This document shows, piece after piece, positions 8,514 to 16,086 of a stretch of DNA of 64,000 bases. Every line of letters starts with the position of its first letter. Position 1 is the first letter of the stretch. The notes beneath the pieces are model-generated. The model was not told the DNA's origin and made no database searches. It saw nothing but the letters and a program-made list of their open reading frames with translations. This stretch comes from Sphingopyxis yananensis (GTDB taxonomy: Bacteria; Pseudomonadota; Alphaproteobacteria; Sphingomonadales; Sphingomonadaceae), in contig NZ_JAJEWI010000005.1 of the NCBI RefSeq assembly GCF_020687785.1, positions 372,001-436,000 on the forward strand. The letters run 5' to 3'. A program made the position numbers and the translations under genes.

Positions 8514-9112
8514 GTCCGTTGGAATGGGTCGCAGCGGCATTGTTGTTGATCAATGTGTGGTTGGCGGCGCAGCGCAGCTTGTGGAATTATGCTTTCGCAC
8601 TGGCAGCGGTGAGCCTGTATCTGATCATTTTTTATGAGGCCCGCCTATATAGCGATGCGGCGTTGCAACTGATTTTCATCGCGCTGAACCTCTATGGCCT
8701 GTGGAATTGGCGTCAGGCGGCGAAAGGCGGCGCTGGGCCTAGGGTGGACGCCGAAAATCAGGCCATACCCGTGGGGTGGATGGGCGGTGCGGCGCGGGCC
8801 GGATGGGCGGCGGCGATGGTCGGGCTGTGGCTGGCGTGGAGCAGCGCGATGGCCCATTTCACCGATGCGGCGGTGCCCTATATTGACGGCGCGGTGTTGG
8901 TGATGAGCGTGGCGGCGCAATGGTTGATGGCACGGCGGCGCGTCGAAAGCTGGTGGTTGTGGGTGGCGGTGGATCTGGTGGCGGTGCCGCTTTATGCCAG
9001 CCGCGACCTGTATGTGACGGGCGGGGTATATTTGATTTTGCTGATCATTGCGGTGCGCGGGGCGGTGCAGTGGCGTAGGGCAGCGGGGCGGACTGAGCTG
9101 GTGACAGCATGA
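8510..9112 (+). CDS. pnuC: Nicotinamide riboside transporter PnuC
   Basis: A 200-residue membrane protein with about seven hydrophobic helices. It matches PnuC in the SLYLIIFYEARLYSDAALQLIFIALNLYGLWNW region, where the Trp/Asn-rich signature binds the pyridine ring. PnuC carries nicotinamide riboside by facilitated diffusion, with trapping by phosphorylation. The kinase for that step is the next gene, overlapping by ATGA, so the pair forms a salvage route to NAD. The start at 8510 overlaps the crtB stop. Confidence 0.9.
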   Translation: MSPLEWVAAALLLINVWLAAQRSLWNYAFALAAVSLYLIIFYEARLYSDAALQLIFIALNLYGLWNWRQAAKGGAGPRVDAENQAIPVGWMGGAARAGWAAAMVGLWLAWSSAMAHFTDAAVPYIDGAVLVMSVAAQWLMARRRVESWWLWVAVDLVAVPLYASRDLYVTGGVYLILLIIAVRGAVQWRRAAGRTELVTA

Positions 9113-9636
9113 CCTTGAACATTTGTTTGCACGGCGCGGAAAGTACCGGAAAATCGACTTTGGCACCGGTGATCGCGGATTATTTGGGCGCGGTGATTGT
9201 CGAGGAATATGGGCGCATTTATTGTGAGCGACATGGCACGGAACTGAGCCTCGATGATTTGCGTGCCATTTTTGACGGGCATGTGGCGGCGACAAAGGCA
9301 GCGCGGGCGGAAGGCGCGAAGGTGATTTTATCGGATACTGACCCGTTGATGACACAGGCATGGGCGGTGATGTTATTTGGCGTACGATTGCCCGAAATTG
9401 ACGCGTGGGGCGATGTGGCCGATTTTTATTTGGTGCCAGCGTTGGATTTGCCGTGGCAGGATGATGGCACGCGAATGTTTGGCACCAGCCAAGCGCGGGC
9501 GCGCTTTATGGACGTGGCGACCATGGAATTGGAGCGGCGGGGCCTGCCATGGGCGTGGGTGCATGGGCAAGGCGCGGCGCGGGCCGAAAGCGCCAAGGCG
9601 GCGCTGTGCCATGCGGGATTTGGGCCAACGCAATAA
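9109..9636 (+). CDS. Ribosylnicotinamide kinase, NadR C-terminal type ATPase
   Basis: A 175-residue P-loop protein equal in extent to the C-terminal kinase domain of NadR, without the HTH and adenylyltransferase domains. It starts MTLNICLHGAESTGKSTL, where GAESTGKST is the Walker A loop, followed by VIVEEYGRIYCE and LSDTDPLMT, a NadR-like Walker B region. It would phosphorylate nicotinamide riboside entering through PnuC to NMN. It overlaps pnuC by ATGA and ends the rightward run that started at crtB. Confidence 0.85.
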   Translation: MTLNICLHGAESTGKSTLAPVIADYLGAVIVEEYGRIYCERHGTELSLDDLRAIFDGHVAATKAARAEGAKVILSDTDPLMTQAWAVMLFGVRLPEIDAWGDVADFYLVPALDLPWQDDGTRMFGTSQARARFMDVATMELERRGLPWAWVHGQGAARAESAKAALCHAGFGPTQ

Positions 9637-9665
9637 GGCGCGCCAGAATTTGGGCGGTATTTTAG

Positions 9666-9692
9666 CGGCGGCTAGCGCGAGGCCAGCCGCCG
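9666..9692. terminator. GC-rich hairpin between convergent genes
   Basis: CGGCGGCT (9666-9673) pairs with AGCCGCCG (9685-9692) around an 11-base loop. It lies between the stops of the kinase gene (9636) and the leftward ligase (9717). There is no clear T-run on either side, so it may be a weak bidirectional terminator or an RNA-stabilising stem. Confidence 0.4.
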
Positions 9693-9716
9693 ATGGGCCT
9701 GTGCCTTATGTTGCGG

Positions 9717-11252
9717 CTAGGCGGGTTGATATTGGTCGCGCAACTCGCGTTTCAAAATTTTGCCGATCGGGCTGCGCGGCAATTCGGCCATGGATTGAAT
9801 GGCGCTGAGGCGCTGTGTTTTACCGAGCTTGGCGTTGATATCTGCCTTGATGGATTCGGCCTGTGCTTGGTCATGCAGCACCACAAAGGCGACGGGGGTT
9901 TCGCCCCATTCGTCGCTGGGGACGCCGACGACCGCCGCTTCGACCACGCGGGGGTCGGCGGTCAGCAGGGCTTCGATATCGCTGGGGTAGATATTGAAAC
10001 CGCCGGAAATGATCATATCCTTGGCGCGGTCCATCAGGGTTAAGAAACCATCTTCGTCGATGCGGCCAATGTCACCATGACGATAATATAAATTCCCCTG
10101 AGCATCATGCCAATGCATGGCCTTGGTCGCGTCGGGCCGGTTGTTATAGCCGGTCATCATCGTGTTGCTGCGCCCGACGATTTCGCCAATTTCCCCTTGG
10201 GGGAGTTCATGGCCGTCTTCGTCAATCACTTTGGCGATATGGCCGGGGGCGGGTTGGCCAACGGTGTGGAGTTTGTGGGGATATTTATGCGCTTCGAGGA
10301 TGAAGGACGCACCGCCTTCGGTCATGCCGTAAATTTCGACCAAGCCGCCGGGCCAGCGATTGAGCACATCTTGCTTGAGCGCCGCCGCGAAGGGGGCGGA
10401 GGTGCAATATTTCATGATGAAGGATGACAGATCATATTGATCGAAATCATCCAGTGCCATGATGCGGCGATATTGCACGGGGACGAGCATGGTGTTGGTG
10501 GCGCGTTCGCGGCTGGCCAGTTCCAAAAAGCCGCGCGCGTCGAATTTCTTCATAAGCACCACCTGACCGCCGCTGCCCAGCGTGGGCAGGAAACTGGCCA
10601 TGGTGGTGTTGGAATAGAGCGGGGTGGAGAGGATGGTGACGGCATGGGGGCCATAGGCCGGAACGCCGCGCTGAATATGTTGCCAGCGCATGGCGTGGCT
10701 GTGGATGATGCCCTTGGGCGTGCCGGTGGTGCCGGACGAATAGATGATGTTGAAACCATCATTGGGTTGAATGGTGATAGGGATGGGTTGGCTGCCGTCA
10801 GGGAGCATCCATGTGGAGAGCGGGGTGCCAGCGGCACTGTCGTCCATCGATATGAGGTCGTTGGCGGCAATGGGGTGGCCAGCGAGGCTGGCGGCGGCGG
10901 CGGCGTCCAAGAACAGATGGCGCGCGCCGGTGTCGGCGATCATCGCGGACATTTGTTCGCCAGTGGCGCTGTTGGTTATCAGGCCCGCGACACCGCCCGC
11001 GCGCAGTGTCGCCAAAATGACGGCGATTTGCTGGACGGAGTTAAGGCCCGCAATGGCGGTGCGGTCTGATGGTTGGAAATTATCGGCCTGAAGGCGGGCA
11101 GCGATTCGGTCGATCAGCCGGTCAAGCTGGGCCCATGTAAGGCGCGTGTCGGGATCGGCCGCTGCGATGGCGTCGGGGCGCTCGATGGCGTGATACCGCA
11201 CCAATGCTGGTAAATCCGCAAAATCCTGACCCAGAAGTTCCTGACTGCTCAT
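9717..11252 (-). CDS. Class I adenylate-forming acyl-CoA synthetase/ligase
   Basis: A 511-residue ATP-dependent acid:CoA ligase. It shows the AMP-binding loop IIYSSGTTGTPKG, the YGMTEGG motif, the YRHGDIGRIDEDGFLTLMDR hinge, MIISGGFNIYP and the C-terminal catalytic Lys in SPIGKILKREL. The ATG at 11252 is chosen over 11285 because GGGAGA sits at a suitable distance before it. It is divergent from a second ligase at 11398, with an inverted repeat between. The substrate (fatty or aromatic acid) cannot be read from sequence. Confidence 0.92.
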   Translation of the reverse strand: MSSQELLGQDFADLPALVRYHAIERPDAIAAADPDTRLTWAQLDRLIDRIAARLQADNFQPSDRTAIAGLNSVQQIAVILATLRAGGVAGLITNSATGEQMSAMIADTGARHLFLDAAAAASLAGHPIAANDLISMDDSAAGTPLSTWMLPDGSQPIPITIQPNDGFNIIYSSGTTGTPKGIIHSHAMRWQHIQRGVPAYGPHAVTILSTPLYSNTTMASFLPTLGSGGQVVLMKKFDARGFLELASRERATNTMLVPVQYRRIMALDDFDQYDLSSFIMKYCTSAPFAAALKQDVLNRWPGGLVEIYGMTEGGASFILEAHKYPHKLHTVGQPAPGHIAKVIDEDGHELPQGEIGEIVGRSNTMMTGYNNRPDATKAMHWHDAQGNLYYRHGDIGRIDEDGFLTLMDRAKDMIISGGFNIYPSDIEALLTADPRVVEAAVVGVPSDEWGETPVAFVVLHDQAQAESIKADINAKLGKTQRLSAIQSMAELPRSPIGKILKRELRDQYQPA

Positions 11253-11330
11253 TCCGAAATGTCTCCCAAAACCTGTCACTGACATGAGGGTGGCGCGGGA
11301 GATTTGCCTCCTCGCTTGACCAAAAGTTTC

Positions 11331-11368
11331 AGCTTGCTACTGATTATAGCAAGCTAAATTATAGCAAG
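11331..11368. promoter_or_regulatory. Inverted repeat plus third half-site between divergent acyl-CoA synthetase genes
   Basis: AGCTTGCTA (11331-11339) and TAGCAAGCT (11347-11355) are perfect 9-base arms with a 7-base spacer. A further TAGCAAG follows at 11362-11368, 15 bases after the second arm. The site lies in the 145-base gap between two divergent starts. Its size suits a TetR- or MarR-type dimer that responds to an acyl or aromatic effector; this is inference. The regulator is not encoded nearby. Confidence 0.55.
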
Positions 11369-11397
11369 ATAAATTTATCCAACCGGAGAGGATCGTT

Positions 11398-12936
11398 ATG
11401 CATCCCAGCGTCCATGCGCGGAATAATCCTAATAAACCTGCTGTTATCGTGGCGGAAACTGGCGAGACTGTCAGCTTTGGAGAATTGGATGCCGCGTCCA
11501 ATCGGGCGGCGCAATTATTTCGTGCCCATGGTTTGAAGCATGAAGATGTGGTCGCCTTTATGTGCGAAAATACGCCGCATTATTATGGCCTGACTTGGGG
11601 CGCGCAGCGCAGCGGCTTGCGCTATGTGTGTATTTCGTCGCGGCTGACGCAGGATGAAACGGATTATATCCTGTCCAACAGCGGCGCAAAAATGCTGATT
11701 GTGTCGGCGAGTTTGAAGAATGCCGCGCTGGCGCTGACGACGCAGATTGAGCGTTATTCGATTGGCGGAGAGATTGACGGCTGGCCGACGATTGAGGCGG
11801 AGCTGGCCAAAATGCCTGCGACCCCGATTGCCGATGAACGGGCTGGTGTGGATATGCTCTATTCGTCAGGGACAACGGGGCGGCCCAAGGGCGTTCGCGT
11901 GCCATTGCCCGAAGATCCGTCGATTGAAGGAACCAACACCTTGGTGATGTTGGCCAATATGGCGTTCGGGATTAACGAGAATAGCATCTATTTGTCGCCA
12001 GCCCCGCTGTATCACGCAGCCCCGCTGCGTTGGTCGATGACGGTGCAGAAATTGGGCGGCACCGTGGTGCTGATGAAGAAATTTGACGATGAAGGTGCCT
12101 TGGCCGCGATTGAAAAATATCGCTGCAATAGCGGGCAATTTGTGCCCACGCATTTTGTGCGGATGCTGAAATTGCCAGCCGATGTGCGCCAAAAATATGA
12201 CCTGTCGTCGATGAAGGTCGCCATTCATGCGGCTGCACCAATCTCGATTCCCGTCAAACAGGCGATGATTGATTGGTGGGGGCCGGTGTTATTTGAATAT
12301 TATGCGGGGTCCGAAGGCAATGGCATGACCTTTGCCAGCAGCGCCGATTGGTTGGCCCATCCTGGCACGGTTGGGCGCGCCGTTTCGGGCACGGTGCATA
12401 TCTTGGGCGAGGATAATGAAACGGAATTGGCTGTTGGCGAAGAGGGCGGTGTATATTTCGAGGGCGAAGGCAGCTTCGAATATCATGACGACCCAGAGAA
12501 AACCAAAGCCAGCCGGAACAGCAAGGGTTGGACGACGCTGGGCGATGTCGGCAAATTGGATGCCGATGGGTTTCTATATTTGACTGACCGCAAAAGCTTT
12601 ATGATCATTTCGGGCGGTGTGAATATTTATCCGCAGGAAATTGAAAATCATCTGGTGACGCACCCCAAGGTGGCGGATGTCGCCGTGGTCGGTGGGCCGC
12701 ATGAAGAATGGGGCGAGGAAGTGATTGCGGTGATTCAGCCGGCCAATATGGCGGATGTGAGCGAAGAATTCCGCGAGGAATTAAATGCTTATGCCCGCGA
12801 GAAATTGTCGGGCGTGAAGATTCCGCGCCGGATTGATTTTATGGAAGCTTTGCCGCGTCATGACACGGGCAAGCTGTATAAGCGCTTGTTGCGCGACCAA
12901 TATTGGGAGCAAGCGAAAGCCAAGAATAATGGCTGA
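11398..12936 (+). CDS. Acyl-CoA synthetase (long-chain fatty acid-CoA ligase-like)
   Basis: A 512-residue adenylate-forming enzyme with MLYSSGTTGRPKGVRVPL (AMP loop), FEYYAGSEGNG, WTTLGDVGKLDADGFLYLTDR, MIISGGVNIYPQEIE and the terminal DTGKLYKRLLRDQY with the catalytic Lys. A GGAGAGG ribosome site precedes the ATG. It heads a three-gene run with an isomerase-like gene and a crotonase, overlapping the next gene by 8 bases. The context suggests activation and shortening of an acid in a catabolic route. Confidence 0.92.
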   Translation: MHPSVHARNNPNKPAVIVAETGETVSFGELDAASNRAAQLFRAHGLKHEDVVAFMCENTPHYYGLTWGAQRSGLRYVCISSRLTQDETDYILSNSGAKMLIVSASLKNAALALTTQIERYSIGGEIDGWPTIEAELAKMPATPIADERAGVDMLYSSGTTGRPKGVRVPLPEDPSIEGTNTLVMLANMAFGINENSIYLSPAPLYHAAPLRWSMTVQKLGGTVVLMKKFDDEGALAAIEKYRCNSGQFVPTHFVRMLKLPADVRQKYDLSSMKVAIHAAAPISIPVKQAMIDWWGPVLFEYYAGSEGNGMTFASSADWLAHPGTVGRAVSGTVHILGEDNETELAVGEEGGVYFEGEGSFEYHDDPEKTKASRNSKGWTTLGDVGKLDADGFLYLTDRKSFMIISGGVNIYPQEIENHLVTHPKVADVAVVGGPHEEWGEEVIAVIQPANMADVSEEFREELNAYAREKLSGVKIPRRIDFMEALPRHDTGKLYKRLLRDQYWEQAKAKNNG

Positions 12937-13564
12937 TCGTGCAGCGGATCGGGTTGAGTTTTTCTTTGACCTGTCGTCGCCATGGACCTGTTTGGCCTTT
13001 CACAATGTGAAGGCCGTGCGGCAGCGAACCGGTGCGGCGATACGTTGGCGGCCCATTCTGGTGGGCGGGGTTTTCAATGCGGTGAACCCCGCCGTTTATG
13101 CCGCGCGTGAGCAGAGCGATAATCGCAAATTGCAGCATAGCTGGAAAATATTGGATGATTGGGCCGCTTTGGCGGGCGTGGCCATGCATTTTCCATCAAA
13201 ATATCACCCCGCCAAAAGCGTAGCGGCGATGCGCTTTTGCTGTGCGTTGGAGGATGATCAGGCGGCGCTGGAGGCTTTTGCTGGGGCGGCTTTTGACGCC
13301 TATTTCGGGCGGCAGGAAAATCTGGATGATCCCGATGTGATGGCGCGCGAAGCAAATAGCGTTGGGTTGGACGGGGCGGCGATCAAGGCCGCGTCGGGTC
13401 AGGATGATATGAAAGCAAGGCTGCGCGCCAACACCGAAGAGGTGATCGCGCGCGGGGGATATGGATCGCCGACCATTTTTGTGGACGGGAATGATATGTA
13501 TTTTGGCAATGACCAAATGCCATTGGTTGAGGCCGCATTGATGCGCGAAAAGGGCACGGCATGA
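12929..13564 (+). CDS. 2-hydroxychromene-2-carboxylate isomerase / DsbA-like thioredoxin-fold protein
   Basis: A 211-residue DsbA-superfamily protein of the HCCA isomerase/kappa GST type. It starts with VEFFFDLSSPWTCLAFHNVK, where the Ser replaces the redox Cys, and has WRPILVGGVFNAVNP and the C-terminal GGYGSPTIFVDG cis-Pro loop. HCCA isomerases act in naphthalene and related aromatic breakdown using glutathione. Many homologues in acyl-CoA operons have no proven substrate. The ATG at 12929 overlaps the previous stop, and the 3' end overlaps the crotonase by ATGA. Confidence 0.88.
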   Translation: MADRAADRVEFFFDLSSPWTCLAFHNVKAVRQRTGAAIRWRPILVGGVFNAVNPAVYAAREQSDNRKLQHSWKILDDWAALAGVAMHFPSKYHPAKSVAAMRFCCALEDDQAALEAFAGAAFDAYFGRQENLDDPDVMAREANSVGLDGAAIKAASGQDDMKARLRANTEEVIARGGYGSPTIFVDGNDMYFGNDQMPLVEAALMREKGTA

Positions 13565-14364
13565 AGGATCGGGTTTCCATAACCATGTTGGACGGCGGCA
13601 TTGCGGACGTCCGCTTTGTTCGCACCGACAAGATGAATGCGTTGGATGCCGCTATGTGGGCGGGCATTGCCGAGGCGATTGACGATTTAAAGGCCCGCCA
13701 AGGGTTGCGCGTGGTGGTGCTGTCGGGCGAAGGCCGCGCCTTTTGTGCGGGGCTGGATTTGTCGAGCCTTGGCGATGAGCGCACACCAGGGGGCAGCAGT
13801 GCGGGCGGCAGCTTGGCGGAGCGGACGCGCGGTATCAGCAATAATGCGCAATATGCAGCATGGGGGTGGCGGGAACTGCCCGTTCCGGTGATTGCGGCGG
13901 TGCATGGCGTGGCCTTTGGGGCGGGTAGCCAGATTATGGCGGCGGCCGATATTCGGATTATCCACCCCGAAACGCGGCTGGCGATCATGGAAATGCGCTG
14001 GGGTTTGGTGCCGGATGTTGCGGGTATGGCGCTGTGGCGCACACAAGTGGCCGATGATGTGCTGCGCGAGGCGATTTACACCAATCGCGAAATGAGCGGG
14101 GTGGAAGCAAAAGAACTGGGCTTTGCCACCCATGTGTCCGATGACCCGCTGGCCAAGGCGATGGAATTGGCGCGGGTGATCGCTGATAAAAACCCCCATG
14201 CCATTCGCGGGGCCAAGCGTTTGTGCAATATGTTGGCCCATGCCAGCGATGCCGAGGTATTGCAGGCCGAAAGCGATGAGCAGGTGAAGGTTATTCGCAC
14301 GCCGAACCAGATGGAAGCGGTGATGGCGCATATGCAAAAGCGGCGTCCAAATTTTACGGATTAA
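13561..14364 (+). CDS. Crotonase/enoyl-CoA hydratase family protein
   Basis: A 267-residue crotonase-fold protein with the two oxyanion-hole segments: SGEGRAFCAGLDL, and the VHGVAFGAGSQIMAAADIRI stretch. It then has ETRLAIMEMRWGLVPDVAG. Such enzymes hydrate or isomerise enoyl-CoA thioesters. The insertion DERTPGGSSAGG after the first motif is longer than in classical hydratases. It is the last gene of the ligase-isomerase-crotonase operon, and a terminator follows. Confidence 0.92.
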   Translation: MKDRVSITMLDGGIADVRFVRTDKMNALDAAMWAGIAEAIDDLKARQGLRVVVLSGEGRAFCAGLDLSSLGDERTPGGSSAGGSLAERTRGISNNAQYAAWGWRELPVPVIAAVHGVAFGAGSQIMAAADIRIIHPETRLAIMEMRWGLVPDVAGMALWRTQVADDVLREAIYTNREMSGVEAKELGFATHVSDDPLAKAMELARVIADKNPHAIRGAKRLCNMLAHASDAEVLQAESDEQVKVIRTPNQMEAVMAHMQKRRPNFTD

Positions 14365-14397
14365 GCTATAGCTAGCCGTTGGCGGATAGGAAATGTG

Positions 14398-14431
14398 AAA
14401 ATGACGAGCCGTGCGGACGGCTCGCCATTTT
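14398..14431. terminator. Bidirectional rho-independent terminator
   Basis: AAAATG-A-CGAGCCGT (from 14398) pairs with ACGGCTCG-C-CATTTT (to 14431) around a GCGG loop, with one internal mismatch. A/T-rich flanks on both sides suit termination of both the rightward crotonase operon and the leftward ATP12 gene. Confidence 0.7.
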
Positions 14432-14466
14432 GGAATCGGTGACGATTTTGAAAAGTGGCGGCGTGA

Positions 14467-15162
14467 TTAGCCGCGCGTAAAATCGAGGAAGCGGACGGCG
14501 TTGTGCCAGTCTGTGCGGCGTTGTTGCAGCATCTTGGTGGCTTCGGCGTCTTCGCCCCAGCGTTTTTCCTGATAGAGGTCGTCGAGAGCGACGGCGGTCC
14601 ACAAGGCTTCGCCATCAAAGGCTTGGTGGATGACCGCAAGGGCGGTGACCAGCGAGCCGCTGATGGTGGTGAGCGGGGCCAAGGCGACGAGTTGCGGCGC
14701 GGATAGGGCCATGACGGCGGCTTGCAACGCGGCGATGGTGGCGGGCGGTTGGTCGACCGGCAGAACGCCTTGGGTGATGGCAAATTCGACGCCGTAATGA
14801 CCCTCTGCCCAATTGAGAATCGGGTTCCATGCCGCCGCTTGCTCGGCTTGGAGGATTGGGTCGCGCGCGTCGCGGTAGCAGAGCAGGTCGCTGACCGCAT
14901 ATTCGGCGATGGGGGCCGCAAATTCGGCCGGATTGGGGCTAGCAAGGTCGATGCTGGCGTTGGCGAGGCCGGTCATCGGCATGGAGGCGGGGGCGATGTC
15001 ATCGCCTTGCGCGTCCCATTCCGCCGCGATGGCGCCGGCGAGATCGGCATTTTCAACCAACAGGATGTTGCGGGCCGGCGTGCGCAGCGGGCGGCCATCC
15101 AAGGTGATGCTGTGGCCGTCATCGCTGGTGGTGACGGCGGCGATTTTCCAGAATTTTTTCAT
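14467..15162 (-). CDS. ATP12 family chaperone
   Basis: A 231-residue protein of the ATP12 family, which assists assembly of the F1-ATPase alpha subunit and is shared by alphaproteobacteria and mitochondria. It starts MKKFWKIAAVTTSDDGHSITLDGRPLRTPA. It contains PLTGLAN-like MPMTGLANASID, YAVSDLLCYRDA, and a WNPILNWAEGHYG region with a conserved Glu. Its start overlaps the stop of the small membrane protein gene upstream, forming a leftward run. Confidence 0.93.
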   Translation of the reverse strand: MKKFWKIAAVTTSDDGHSITLDGRPLRTPARNILLVENADLAGAIAAEWDAQGDDIAPASMPMTGLANASIDLASPNPAEFAAPIAEYAVSDLLCYRDARDPILQAEQAAAWNPILNWAEGHYGVEFAITQGVLPVDQPPATIAALQAAVMALSAPQLVALAPLTTISGSLVTALAVIHQAFDGEALWTAVALDDLYQEKRWGEDAEATKMLQQRRTDWHNAVRFLDFTRG

Positions 15163-15428
15163 CAGGCGCGCGGGGTGCGCCAGCGGCGCGCCAAAATCAA
15201 GGGCATGATGGCAAATTCAAACACGCCGAACAGCACCAAAATGACGCCGATGACGCGGTCTTGGTCGGTGCCAGTGATGGCAAGGCCGCCGGAGATGACC
15301 GCGAAACCCGCCAAGACCAGCAAGCCGCCGATCAGACGGAACAAGCCGATGACGAAGAAGCGCAGGCGCGCCAGCTTGTCAGGGACGGGAGCGGGTATGG
15401 GGACGGATGGCGGGGTTTGTTCGGTCAT
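15162..15428 (-). CDS. Small two-helix membrane protein, function unknown
   Basis: An 88-residue protein with a Pro-rich N-terminus and two hydrophobic segments: FVIGLFRLIGGLLVLAGFAV, and VIGVILVLFGVFEFAIMPLI. I do not recognise a named family. It overlaps the PaiB-like gene by four bases at its start and the ATP12 gene by one base at its stop, so it is very likely translated as part of this leftward operon. Confidence 0.7.
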   Translation of the reverse strand: MTEQTPPSVPIPAPVPDKLARLRFFVIGLFRLIGGLLVLAGFAVISGGLAITGTDQDRVIGVILVLFGVFEFAIMPLILARRWRTPRA

Positions 15429-16045
15429 GTCGATGCCCTGAGGGATGGGAGGTGGCGCATAAGCTGGGCGATGGCGCTATGGCCGCGTTGGTCCAAGGCA
15501 GCGGCGACGGCACCATGGTCGGCATCGCTTCTATTTTGCGATAATTTGAAGGTGGGCCGCCACGCGATGATCCGCATTTCAAAGCCATAAATGGCTGAAA
15601 ACAGCCGGTTATAGGTGACGGGGTCCATTTGGTCGCGGGACCATGGCTGGGCATAGCCAGCGCGCGCGTCTTGGACGGCGGCGAGATCAGTTAGGAAGGT
15701 ATGCAGGCCGTCATCATCAAGGCGGGTCGGTGTGCCTTCCAGTTCGATGGCGACATAATTCCATGTCCCGACCTGATTGGTGCTGACATAATCTTGGGCG
15801 CTGACATAGGCGTCTGGCCCTTGGATGACGGCGATGCTTGGCAGGCCGACAAGGTAGCGCGACAAGGCATTGCCGCGTGCCAGATGGAAGCGAATATGGG
15901 TGCCCGCATCGTTCAGAAAAATGGGGGTGTGGGCGACGCGGGGACCATCGGGCGTTGTTGCAAACAGCGCAGCAAACCCGATTTCGCGCACAAAATATTC
16001 GGCCAGTTCGGGCGGCTTTGCGCGAAATTCGGGGCTGGGGTGCAT
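15425..16045 (-). CDS. PaiB-like FMN-binding protein
   Basis: A 206-residue protein with a split-barrel flavin-reductase-like fold, related to PaiB, a negative transcriptional regulator of sporulation genes in Bacillus. It shows HPSPEFR at the start, GFAALFATTPDGPRVAHTPIFL, IRFHLARGNALSRYL and the family's AIQGPDAYVS-like VIQGPDAYVSAQDY. In Proteobacteria the role is unknown and may be flavin or heme related. It is followed by the small membrane protein gene with a four-base overlap. Confidence 0.88.
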   Translation of the reverse strand: MHPSPEFRAKPPELAEYFVREIGFAALFATTPDGPRVAHTPIFLNDAGTHIRFHLARGNALSRYLVGLPSIAVIQGPDAYVSAQDYVSTNQVGTWNYVAIELEGTPTRLDDDGLHTFLTDLAAVQDARAGYAQPWSRDQMDPVTYNRLFSAIYGFEMRIIAWRPTFKLSQNRSDADHGAVAAALDQRGHSAIAQLMRHLPSLRAST

Positions 16046-16086
16046 GACGCTGTGGACCTTATGCGAGCAGGGAAGGCTGTGGCCGC

